From assembly GCA_008330645.1 (NCBI GenBank), contig VLTN01000028.1:1-64000 (forward strand): 64,000 nucleotides of DNA, given 5' to 3'. The notes below the pieces were generated by a model that made no database searches, was not told where the DNA came from, and worked only from the letters and a program-made list of their open reading frames with translations. Positions 52,788-62,173 of this stretch are shown here, piece by piece. This DNA comes from Cafeteria roenbergensis (lineage: Eukaryota > Sar > Bigyra > Bicosoecida > Cafeteriaceae). The first letter of the stretch is position 1; each line of letters starts with the position of its first letter. Both the position numbers and the translations under genes were made by a program.

Positions 52788-55205
52788 ATGCGGAAGCGCC
52801 CGCGCTCCGCCCCGGGCGCGACCCGGGGCAAGGGGCTGGTGCAGACGCTGCGCTGCAGGGAGACGCGGCAGCGCGGCGCCGCAGCTCGGCCGCGGACGCG
52901 CGCGGTTGCGACAGTGAGCCTTGGCGCGCTGATGGCTGCGGCGCCGGACCTGCGGCACGCCGTCGTTCTCGGCTTTTCCCGCGACGGGCGGTTCCTGTGT
53001 GAGCACGGCAGGCGACTGCGGCCCCCGCCGGGCACTCGGGCCGGGTGAACGCGTTCTGCCACGGGGAATGGCGCACATGGCATTTGAATTGCCGGGCCGC
53101 AGCCTGCTCCGGCACGGCGACCCGGCTTGACAAATCCTCCCATTTGCAAGGCCTGACCTGCTGTCCTGCGCGACCTGCCCGGGCCCATTCCGAGGCAGCT
53201 GCCCTGCAAGCCGCGCCTGGCCGCGGAAGCGCCGTCCAGCCTGAGCGAGCGCACCAGTCCGCCAAGCTAGCCTGCTTGACACCCGCGCGCGCTCGAGAAC
53301 TTCGCCGCGATTCGTTCTTGGCATGCAGTGTCCTACGAACTGACCGGCGGCAAGTGCTGGCTGCAGTGGTGGCGGCTCGGCGGCCTGGGCAGCGGCGCGG
53401 CAACTGCCCAGTGCGTGCAGTCGACGCCTGTATTTGCCTCCGACCACGGATTCGACGCCTTTGTCAGCCTGTCATCGCTGCGTATATCTGTGTGGGAGCC
53501 CCCCTCGGCGTCCGTGGTGGTGGCGGTGGCGGTGCTGCTCCGACGAGGCTCCCCAGGGGTCGGCGGACCGGCGGGCTGCAAGCGACAGCTGCTGCTCTCT
53601 GTGGCACACGCGCCGCCCCGCCAGCCGCAGGGCCTTCGGTCGGCTGGGGGGGTTGACGCGGTGGCCGCTGCTCCCGCCGACTCACCGAGCGGCGGACAGC
53701 TCCAGCCCGACCGGCGGCAGCAGCCGCAGGCGGGTGCCGCCCGCCGGGCAACCACGGCCGGGCACTGGCGCGGCGAGGACGATGCGCTCCTGCCCGCCGG
53801 CTGCCCCCGCCGCGGCGCCATCGGCGCGGCCCTGCATGAGACGCTGGACCTGGCGCCGCCCTTCCCCGCCACGCCGGCCTGCTCGCTGGCGGAGCTGGGC
53901 CCTGGCAGGTGGGCACTCGCCATCAACTGCGGGGACGACGTTCGCTTGCTGATGATCCGCCGGGGGAGGGACGGAGGTGCACCAGAGGCCGTCAGCCGCG
54001 GCTGGGCGGACGTGGAGGCGGCGCTGGGGGCGGCTCGGCAGCGGCTGCGCGTCGACGCGAGGGCGCCACTGCTTGACTTCGACGTGCGCGTCATTCGGAC
54101 GGTGGCAGCGGGGCCTGGGTCGCGCGCCGGGCGGGCCGGGGGAACCGACGATGCGGGCGTTGCGGCGGCAGCGGCGCCCGGAGCGGGAACGGCTGCGCGC
54201 GCGAGGACCAGCACCTCGGCGAGCAGAGCGGCAGAGCCCGCTGGGGCAGTGAGCTCGGCTCAGGAGGCGCCGCTTGCAGCGGTGGTTCGACTTGTGGTGG
54301 TCGCGCGCGTCGGGGCCGCAGCTCCGGTGTCGAAACCGGTGCCGCGGCCGCCGCCCTTGCAGTGGCAAGCGTCACACTCCCCCGTCGTCGTTCCGGCCGC
54401 AGGCAGGGCGCCGTGCGGTCCGTGTCGAGCCGGCGCCGCATTGCCGAGCCCGCCTTCGGACGGAGCGCTCCAAACAGCGTCCCCGGGCGGAAGCCAGAGT
54501 TGGACGCCCCCGGTCGGCCTCGCGGCTGGCAGGCTGGCAGGCCGGAGGGCGGACGGTGACCAGCGGCCCGCGGTTCGAGCCCGGCTTGCCGGCGACGCGT
54601 CGCCGTTCCTCTGCATCGGGCTGGCGTCGCCCCCCCGGCCCGGCTCGGCCGGCAGCACGCCGCCAGCTGCCGCCTCTGGTGGCTCTGGCGGGGCCGCTCG
54701 CCCCTGCAGGGCCAGCTCTGTGAGCCCTGCAGGTGGTGCCTCCGAGCCGCTTCGGCCCTCGATCCTCACGTACGGCAGGAGGCGCAGGGCAGGGGCGTCC
54801 GCTGCGGGGCGTCTGGGCGCCTCGACGAGCGAGTGGGCGCAGATCGCTTCGTCAAGGACTGCCTCGCGGCGGTCGGCGACGCCTGACTCGAAGCCGCTGC
54901 AACGCCCGGCGTCAGCAAGCGCGGGAAAGGCTCACCAGACGAGCGTCGCTGCGATCGAGGCCGTGCTTGAGCTGCAGTGGCCTGGTGGGCCGCTGACCCT
55001 AGTTCGGGCCTGGCACCGCTCCGTTGATGCCGGACGGAGGGCGCTGGCCGCCGCCTCCACGGCGGTGCTGAGGGAGGCCAGACTGGCCGAGCCGCCCCGA
55101 CGCATAGCTGCGCGAGTTCGGGAGCTCACCAACGCTCCGGTGATCTCTGGCATGCCGCTTCCCGCGCTTTTGTGCCCGGGCGTTCCTCTCGCGCTGGTCA
55201 AATGA
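52788..55205 (+). CDS. DCAF15-like protein (candidate CUL4-DDB1 substrate receptor), 695 aa
   Basis: DCAF15 presents substrates to the CUL4-DDB1 ubiquitin ligase. Exon 1 is 52788-52998, intron 52999-53328 (330 nt, donor GTGAGC, acceptor CTTGGCATGCAG), exon 2 53329-55205. The phase-1 join reads LGFSRDGRFLLSYELTGG, against human IGFTKCGQFVLSY followed by a variable loop. Next come WLQWWRLG (human YWWEF), VFASDHGFDAFVSLSSLRIS and VWEPP (human CEWP), and LHETLDLAPPFPATPACSL (human LHTKYQVVYPFPTFQPAF). A disordered Ala/Pro/Arg middle follows. The C-terminus has AVLELQW and RELTNAPVISGMPL (human RMTNEALHKGCSL). Human order and spacing are kept. The human comparisons are from memory. DET1, a related family, is the alternative. 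Neighbours suggest no pathway link. Confidence 0.72.
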
Positions 55206-55371
55206 AGCGCATGGCCGCGGCACCCACGCAATGGCGCGTTTGTTGCCTGGTTTGAGGAAACCAACATGTGCGTGCGAACGCAGCCGCTGCCAGCGAGCCA
55301 GGGTGTTCAATCCAAAGGGACGACGCACCGGACCACGTGTCCGACATGCAGAAGCTGGCCGGCTCGGACCT

Positions 55372-56364
55372 TCAAGCATCACACGCAGCATCGACGGCAG
55401 CCCAGAGTTCGTCGGCCACTTCTGTGGCGGCCATGCCGCGAACGTCCTTCTCAAAGGCAGCAGGCACTCCTTGGCCAGCCGGCGGGGCGATCACTGCGCG
55501 GGAAAAGGCCAGGCGGCGAAGCAGTGGGAACGCTCACGCGCGGCTAGGCGTGCGTGCAGTGGCACGCGGGGCTGGCTGGGCTGCGTTGCGCGGCACTGCG
55601 CAACGCGTCGCGGCTGCTCCGGGAAGAGCGGACCACGGACTCACGTCCCCTGAGCACGCCCTCCGGGGCGTCTAGGTCCCACTTGATGGGGCAGACAGTC
55701 ATGTACAGCCCCAGCTTATGCGCCAGCTGATTCACGTCCACGTCCTGGCAAGCGCGCGCCGCCTCAAGCCTCGCAGCCACCTTCTCGACGCTCCGCTCCA
55801 CCTCGGCGAGCCTGTCTTCTGCGATCGCCTTGTCGCCACGAAGGGCGGACACCTCAGCCTGGAGCCGCCCTGCCTCGCGCGTCGCCGCAGTCAGCTCCTC
55901 CTTGGCGCGCTCCAGCTCGGCATCTCGGCTGGCGTCCTCGATTTTCGTGTCCACGCGCTTGGACATGGCTGCAAGCATGAACGCGGGCAATGAAGGGCGA
56001 CAACCAGACCATAAATCAACTAGCAAGCAACAAACATCGCCACCAGGCACGCCCCCGCTCGAGAAGGCTGTACTGGCGCGTTGGGTCTTCCAGCCGGCAA
56101 TTGCAGCAGCCAGCGTCAGGGTGCTGGGGACCCGCTCAGCGGCAGGGCGCTGCCCAGCTCACCCCGCACAGCAGCTGCCGCGTCCGAGTGAGCGCCAGTG
56201 AGGCTGGACTCGAGGCGACTCCGAGCCGCGCGCAAGCGGTCCAGGAACTCGGTTTCCGCCGATGCCGCCGTTAGCTCGTCAATAACCTCGCGGAGCTGCC
56301 CGAGCGCGTCCTCCACATCAGACGTCGAGCCCCCCGTTGCAAAATACGCCCCAGACGCAGCCAT
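55372..56364 (-). CDS. Kinetochore protein SPC24-like, 215 aa, three exons
   Basis: SPC24 pairs with SPC25 to anchor the NDC80 complex to the inner kinetochore. Exon 1 is 56163-56364, exon 2 55645-55968, exon 3 55372-55493; introns are 194 nt (GTGAGC...GCTTGCAG) and 151 nt (GTGAGT...CCCGCGCAG). Phases match at both joins. The N-terminal two thirds is coiled coil (LERAKEELTAATREAGRLQ, ERSVEKVAARLEAAR). A globular end begins NQLAHKLGLYMTVCPIKWDL and reads EGVLRGLIAPPAGQG, then TEVADELWAAVDAACDA. This parallels human SPC24: LYKEISKIEWDY, GMVKG, and a final FISDYLWSLVD. The start is MAASGAYFATGG at 56364. The 176-bp gap to the divergent kinase implies a shared promoter. The last exon, only 122 nt, was found by homology and would be missed by open-frame calling. 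Confidence 0.8.
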
Positions 56365-56540
56365 GGTGTGGGAGCTTCGCCCCGGAGTGCGCATGACGGC
56401 GCGCGCGCGCGAACCTGCGGGCAGAGCCACGAGCAGTTGGGAGCAGAAACACCACCTGGCCGCTTGCGCGAGCGCACATCCGGCTGCACCGAGAGTCTAT
56501 GCCCCAGCGCGAAATCCAAGGCCGCTGAAGACTGCCGGGC
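56365..56540. promoter_or_regulatory. Divergent promoter between SPC24-like and kinase genes
   Basis: The 176-bp gap separates two opposite start codons. A (GC)n run (GCGCGCGCGCG) lies near 56400-56410. No TATA box is evident. Confidence 0.55.
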
Positions 56541-58889
56541 ATGGCCTTGTCCATCGCAGTCCCCTCTGCAGCCCTGCCAGGCACGGGCTCCGCGGTGAGG
56601 CGCGACCAGAGTGTCGCCAGGATTGCGCGGCGGTCGAAGTCTCGCCCGTCGCCGCCAGCTCCATGCGACAAGCCTCCCTTCCCGCTCGCGACCGCCGCTC
56701 GTGTTTCCCCGCAGCCGCGCCTCGGAATGGGCCGGCATGGCTCCGTTTTCGCACGCTCCTCTCGGGCCGGTGCGCCGGCAGAAGCAATCAAGATCTTGCC
56801 GGCCGGCGCAGCCTGCCTGCGCGAGCTGTGGGCGCTCAACGAGGTGTGCATGCACCCTGTCGTCGTTGAAGTTCGACGTGCCACGGTTCTGCGGGCCGGG
56901 GGCACCGGCCAGACAAGCTCACGCGCCGGCAGCGGACCCGTTGCAACTGTTGAGCTGGCCCTGGAGCTGTGCGCCGGAGGAGACCTCTTGCAGCGTCTGC
57001 AAGCCAGCCCCAGCGCAGTGAATCGCGCACGGCGCAGCTCCTCGCACCGGCATGGGTCGCCCTCGGCAGCCACGGGGGCGGGCGCCGCAGACGAGGCGCC
57101 CCAAGCAGCGGGCCGAGCAGCTGCCTCTGCAGACTCAGCGGCTGCCGCTGCCGCCGCTCCGGCTGCTGCGGCTGTTGCTGCCGCTGCTCCGGCCGACGCA
57201 AGGGGGGCTCTACCTGCCAGCACGTCAGCCGCATCTCGCGAGTCGTCGGCAGCTGCCGCCGCTGCGGACTGCGCGGGCGAAACCCCGTCCACGGTCGGTG
57301 GCCGGCTCACTGAGTGCGAGTGCCGGAACGTGATGGCTGGCATCGCCGCTGCCCTCAGCTTATGCCACGCCCGGGGAGTTGCGCACGGTGACCTCAAGCC
57401 CGAGAATGTGCTTCTGCCCGCCGTCTCCGCCCCCGTGGCCAGCGTGATGTCGGTCCGGCTTTGCGACTTTACCGCCGCCTGCCCGGTGGGGGTTCGGTCA
57501 GGGAGGGAGTGCGCGGCGTCTGCGGAGTACGCGGCGCCCGAGGCCGCAAGGGCCTGTCGTCTCTGCGCGGCCACGGGACCGAGGGGGGCCTCCGCTCGCC
57601 GCCAGGCGGCGGAAGCGAGCCAGGGGCGCGGGGCGTCGCCGACCCGCAGCCCGGCGTCAAGCTCCGCCGGGTCCCCCGCCGCTGCACGGCCCGCTATGGC
57701 AGGGTCGCCGTCGAGCAGGGCTGCCGTGGCGGCCGGACCCGCTTGGTTCGCGAGCGACGCGGCAGACGTGTGGTCGCTCGCGAGCCTTGGCCTGACGCTG
57801 CTCCTGGGGAGGTCGCCGTTCCGGTTCGAGACGGCGCCCCCCGGGCAGGCTGCGTCTGACCCTCAGATGTCCTTTGGGTCAGATGACGACCTGGACGGCA
57901 GTCACTCGGCGTCGCTGCCCTCGCTGGCCTGCCCGTCCCAGGCCGCGACGGCTGCCTCCATGCAGCTCTACGCTGACCTCGAGGCGGCTTGGGCCCTCGA
58001 GGACGACGGCCTCGCGCACACCTCCGCGCAGGCCGCGGTTTCGCGCGCGGTCGAGTCTGGAGGCAGCTCGCTTTCTGGCTCTGCAGCCCACTTCTTCGCA
58101 TCGCTGCTCCACCCCGAGCCAGCCCGCCGCCCGACGGCGGCGTCTGCGTGCAGGCACCCCTGGATCGCGGGCTTGCTCGTGGAGGGTGATTCGGCCGGCA
58201 GTTTCCTCCCCGCCGGCGAGCCGCTGCGCTACGCCGCGCAAGCCCGCGCGTCGCTCGACCAGGCTGCCAGGCAGCTCGCCGCGCCCAAGCATGCGCATTC
58301 GCCGGCCAACCCCCGACTGAGGGTGTCGCAGTCGGAGGCCGCGCAGGCGCGGCCGGAGTCCCCCGTGGCCGCCCTGACCGCAAAGCTTGGCCGAGCTCTG
58401 TCGTTTGGCGACGATGTCACGCCGCCTCCAGCGCTGACGCTGCGAGCTCGCATCGGGTCTGCCACTGCCCAGGCCGCCGCCGACCCCCCCTCGCCCATGC
58501 GTGGCAGCAGCGGCCGCAAGAGGTCCGTGTCGCACCGAGAGGCAAAGTCGCCAGCCCAGTCGCCCCGCGGTTTCGCAGGCGTGCCGCGGCTGGCCAGGGA
58601 GTTTCCGCTGCCGTTCGCTGTCAGCCCCGCTGCAGCGGCGCAGGCTGCGATGCGGCTGGGCGCTCAGCCCGCAGCGGCGGCAACTCACCAGCCAAGCTCC
58701 AGCAGCACCAGCCATTGCGAGGCCCTCGACGGCGCAGCTGTTCTCCACACGCTGCCGTCGCTTGCGTCACCAGTAAGTACTGCGTCCGACAACGGCTCCG
58801 AGGCGCCCCCGAGCCTCACTCTCAGCCGGGGGCCCGGATCCCCACCGCCAAAACGCGTGCACAGGCCGCTGAAGGGCGCCGACGGCTGA
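56541..58889 (+). CDS. Serine/threonine protein kinase with large insertions, 782 aa
   Basis: The kinase landmarks are in order: glycine loop RLGMGRHGSVF (61-70), Lys84 in AIK, Glu95 in the alphaC helix, catalytic HGDLKPEN (His282-Asn289, with Asp284), a DFT in place of DFG (Asp309-Thr311), AAPE (331-334) and DVWSLASLGLTLLLG. HGD in place of HRD removes the RD-kinase arginine, so activation-loop phosphorylation may not be needed. An Ala/Ser-rich insertion of about 110 residues follows the ELCAGGDLL hinge (residues about 155-260). A second lies between APE and DVW. The C-lobe ends ARRPTAASACRHPWI. A 220-residue Ser/Pro tail follows. The catalytic Lys and Asps are present, so it is probably active. 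I cannot assign a subfamily. The 5' end faces SPC24-like. Confidence 0.83.
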   Translation: MALSIAVPSAALPGTGSAVRRDQSVARIARRSKSRPSPPAPCDKPPFPLATAARVSPQPRLGMGRHGSVFARSSRAGAPAEAIKILPAGAACLRELWALNEVCMHPVVVEVRRATVLRAGGTGQTSSRAGSGPVATVELALELCAGGDLLQRLQASPSAVNRARRSSSHRHGSPSAATGAGAADEAPQAAGRAAASADSAAAAAAAPAAAAVAAAAPADARGALPASTSAASRESSAAAAAADCAGETPSTVGGRLTECECRNVMAGIAAALSLCHARGVAHGDLKPENVLLPAVSAPVASVMSVRLCDFTAACPVGVRSGRECAASAEYAAPEAARACRLCAATGPRGASARRQAAEASQGRGASPTRSPASSSAGSPAAARPAMAGSPSSRAAVAAGPAWFASDAADVWSLASLGLTLLLGRSPFRFETAPPGQAASDPQMSFGSDDDLDGSHSASLPSLACPSQAATAASMQLYADLEAAWALEDDGLAHTSAQAAVSRAVESGGSSLSGSAAHFFASLLHPEPARRPTAASACRHPWIAGLLVEGDSAGSFLPAGEPLRYAAQARASLDQAARQLAAPKHAHSPANPRLRVSQSEAAQARPESPVAALTAKLGRALSFGDDVTPPPALTLRARIGSATAQAAADPPSPMRGSSGRKRSVSHREAKSPAQSPRGFAGVPRLAREFPLPFAVSPAAAAQAAMRLGAQPAAAATHQPSSSSTSHCEALDGAAVLHTLPSLASPVSTASDNGSEAPPSLTLSRGPGSPPPKRVHRPLKGADG

Positions 58890-59317
58890 GATGCGAAAGC
58901 AGGGCTGCGCCGCCCGCAGGGCCGCAGGCGGTCGTGGCCTCCTCTCAGATTCTCACCTCGGCTCAAGGAGTTCCTTGTTGTTTATCCCGCCACCCCGATG
59001 CAGCGTAAAACGAGCTCACGCCTTTGGAGGCGATTGCCGCAACTGGTCCGTGTGAGCCCTATACCGCGCTTGGCTCTCAAGACAATCACGCCAGCTGGCG
59101 GTGTGCGCAGCGCCTGAAATGAAGCGTGGAAAACGCCAGGGGCGGCTGAAGCCCCAAGCCTCGGTCACTCCAATCCGCTGGTCTGCGTTGGCGCCACTTG
59201 AGAGAAGGCCTGCGGTCGCACGACCCAAGGCAATGCCGGAGGCAATGCCACTGAGAAACTGGCGCCGCGCTCCCATTGAGATCGGCTACTCACACCCCAA
59301 ACGGTCCTTGAAACGAT
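58890..59317. other. Intergenic stretch before the accessory region
   Basis: Holds the kinase 3' end, then sequence with no recognised gene. Its right border is where similarity to the retroelement copy at the window start begins. Confidence 0.55.
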
Positions 59318-59776
59318 GTAGGCCGGCGACGTCCTGCCGCGGAGCGAGGAGGTAGCCAAGGGTGTTTACCGGGACTACGAGCGGGACGGCAAGGAGTACA
59401 AGGACGCCTGCACCGAGGCACGGTACTTCAGGCCGGGCAAGGACTGCATCGTGGGCAAGGAGGCCGACCTGCATTTCGACAGGGTGAAGAAGCGCTACCA
59501 GCTGGCGCACGTGTGGAGATCGTGCGACACAAGGATAGTCAAAGGCCTGGAGGAGCTGCGCGACGAGATCGAGGAGCTTGCGCTGGAGGCGATGATGGAG
59601 CTCGGATCTGACGACGAGTCGTCGGATGACATGGAGGCAACTGCAAACCTGGTGGAGGAGTTCATCAGGGCATGCAAGGGAGCCCGCTGCCTGGCCGCAG
59701 CGACAGGGTTCGAGGGCTTCTTGCCCGACACCCTGGGTAAGCTGCCGGGGTGGCTGAGGGCCAAGCTCCGCAAGTG
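59318..59776 (+). mobile_element. Second retroelement fragment, matching bases 18-476 of the first copy
   Basis: The segment is closely similar to 18-476, with an almost constant offset of 59,300-59,301. The ELALEAMMEL, SDDESSDDMEA and NLVEEFIRACKGARC parts are shared. Unlike copy 1, this copy is open from about 59322, reads KEYKDACTEARYF where copy 1 has a stop, and lacks the frame break near 220. Similarity ends abruptly after CCAAGCTCCGCAAGTG, where the ankyrin cassette begins. The element's zinc-knuckle/nuclease tail is absent. Confidence 0.75.
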
Positions 59777-62173
59777 GTATGTATGGTTTGTCGAGGAAGC
59801 ATCTACGTCTGCGGGCAAATATGAACCCAGCCGAATCGGGAACTTTCCTCTGCTTCACAGCTCGGAAAACTCCATTCCAGCACGAGCGCGTCCCTGCCGC
59901 ACCTCGGCCCTTGGACGCCAGAGCGCATGGCAGATCCGGCAGGTGAGATGAGCAGCTGTGCCTGGTATTGGCACGGCAGTAGGGGAGGCGGCAAACTGCC
60001 ATGCCGCTTGGGCCTCTGGTGCCGTTGCCGTCCGCCTTCGTGGGCAGGGCTCGCACATGCCCGCCTTGTGTCCAGGGCCTGCCGCGATTCGACGAGGTGG
60101 TATTGTTCGTGGCAGGGATAGGGGCGGCAAGCAAGCTCGGGGGCCAGGCGTTGGTGTGCAGGCGCACAACTCGGGCGCGAAACCTTCGAGGCCGCGCGGC
60201 GCGGCGATGCTGTGCCATTCGCAGCGCCCATCGCTGAGGAGCGAGGCTTTCAGGACCTTAGAGACGCGTTTGAGCGACGCATTGAGGGCCTTAGAGACGC
60301 GATTGAGCGGGCACGTCTCTTCTGTGCAGCCTGGACCGGCTGCGATGCGGTGGCGCGGCTGCTTGTGGAGGCTGGGGCGGATGTGAACCAGGCCACGACG
60401 GACATCGGCGCGTCGCCTCTCTACGTCGCAAGCGCGAACGGCCACGACGCGGTGGTGCAGCGGCTTGTGGAGGCTGGGGCGGATGTGAACCAGGCCAGGA
60501 CGGACATCGGCGCGACGCCTCTCTACATGGCATGCCATGACGGCCACGACGCGGTGGTGCAGCGGCTTGTGGAGGCTGGGGCGGATGTGAACAAGGCCAC
60601 GACGGAAGTCGGCGCGACGCCTCTTCTCGCCGCATGCCAGAACGGCCACGACGCGGTAGTGCGGATGCTTGTGGAGGCTGGGGCGGATGTGAACAAGGCC
60701 ACGACGAGCGACGGCGCGACGCCTCTCTACATCGCATGCCAGAACGGCCACGACGCGGTGGTGCGGCTGCTTGTGGAGGCTGGGGCGGATGTGAACCAGG
60801 CCAGGACGAGCGACGGTGCTACACCTCTCTACATGGCATGCCGGAACGGCCACGACGCGGTGGTGCGGCTGCTTGTGGCGGCTGGGGCGGATGTGAACAA
60901 GGCCAAGACAGACACCGGCGCGACGCCTCTCTACATGGCATGCCGGAACGGCCACGACGCGGTGGCGCGGCAGCTTGTGGAGGCTGGGGCGGATGTGAAC
61001 AAGGCCACGACGAGCGACGGCGCGACGCCTCTCTACATCGCATGCCAGAACGGCCACGATGCGGTGGCGTGGCAGCTTGTGGCGGCTGGGGCGGATGTGA
61101 ACGAGGCCAGGACGAGCGACGGTGCTACACCTCTCTACATGGCATGCCGGAACGGCCACGACGCGGTGGCGCGGCAGCTTGTGGAGGCTGGGGCGGATGT
61201 GAACAAGGCCACGACGAGCGACGGTGCTACACCTCTCTACATGGCATGCCGGAACGGCCACGACGCGGTGGCGCGGCTGCTTGTGGAGGCTGGGGCGGAT
61301 GTGAACAAGGCCACGACGAGCGACGGCGCGACGCCTCTCTACATCGCATGCCAGAACGGCCACGATGCGGTGGCGTGGCAGCTTGTGGCGGCTGGGGCGG
61401 ATGTGAACAAGGCCACGACGAGCGACGGCGCGACGCCTCTCTACATCGCATGCCGGAACGGCCACGACGCGGTGGCGCGGCAGCTTGTGGAGGCTGGGGC
61501 GGATGTGAACAAGGCCACGACGAGCGACGGCGCGACGCCTCTCTACATCGCATGCCAGAACGGCCACGATGCGGTGGCGTGGCAGCTTGTGGCGGCTGGG
61601 GCGGATGTGAACGAGGCCAGGACGAGCGACGGTGCTACACCTCTCTACATGGCATGCCGGAACGGCCACGACGCGGTGGCGCGGCAGCTTGTGGAGGCTG
61701 GGGTGGATGTGAACCAGGCCACGACGGACGACGGCGCGACGCCGCTCGTGGCTGCATGCCGCAGGCCAGACACCCGACTCGTGCGCCGCCTCCTTGCCGC
61801 CGGCGCCGACCCATGCATTTCAGACCTGCAAGGCAAGTCGCCACTTGATGTGGCGGCGTTCCAGAGTTGCAGCGCCGCGACAGTGAGGCTGCTGCGGGAA
61901 GCCGGCGCGCCCGCGCCGCAGTCTGGCGCCTCCGCCTCGGCAGGCCTCGCGATGCTGCAGCACTCGGGTCACACGGACGTCATCGAGGCGCTCATGACAC
62001 CAACAACATGGGAGCGGCGGCTTCAGCTCCTTGCCTGGCGGACGAGCGTTCAAAGGCGCATGCGCGAAGGAGCATGTGCTGCGGCCGTTGCGACTCATGA
62101 GCGCGTGCCGTCCGGCGAATGCGCCGTGATGTCACTGCTGGGGGACTGGAAAGGCACTGACGGGGCAGAATGA
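59592..62173 (+). CDS. Ankyrin-repeat protein, 756 aa, about 16 repeats
   Basis: Ankyrin repeats are protein-binding scaffolds. Exon 1 is 59592-59942, intron 59943-60253 (311 nt, donor GTGAGA, acceptor GGCTTTCAG), exon 2 60254-62173, phase 0. The join reads AWQIRQDLRDAFERRIEG. Exon 2 has a coiled start, then about 16 repeats of 33-34 residues of form GATPLYIACQNGHDAV plus LVEAGADVN. Thirteen are near-identical at DNA level; the last two (GATPLVAACRRPDTR, GKSPLDVAAFQS) have diverged. A non-repeat tail includes WERRLQLLAWRTSVQRR. No ATG precedes the repeats in the exon-2 frame until repeat 3, which is why the spliced model is preferred. The first in-frame ATG of exon 1 lies in retroelement-derived sequence. 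The start is therefore uncertain; the repeats are certain. Confidence 0.72.
59756..60385. repeat. Duplicated cassette, copy A (second copy 63264-64000)
   Basis: Sequence from GAGGGCCAAGCTCCGCAAG onward reappears at 63264 with an offset of 3,508, rising to 3,513 after small indels. It covers the ankyrin gene first exon, its intron with both splice sites, and the start of exon 2. Most differences are single bases, so the duplication is young. Confidence 0.92.
60407..61732. repeat. 102-bp tandem array, 13 near-identical units coding ankyrin repeats
   Basis: Thirteen 102-base units run without interruption. A higher-order period of five units (510 bp) is visible: units 8 and 13 of the gene are identical and units 7 and 12 differ by one base. 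The array is open in several frames on both strands because the unit is a multiple of three. Confidence 0.95.

Noticed and set aside
59855-61669. 604-codon minus-strand frame with a repeated HIRPS motif over the ankyrin array
   Set aside because: It is the complement of the 102-bp array; the periodicity comes from the ankyrin units.
60634-61848. Second plus-strand frame (404 codons, CGGWGGCE repeats) in the array
   Set aside because: Off-frame reading of the same ankyrin units, with no family match.
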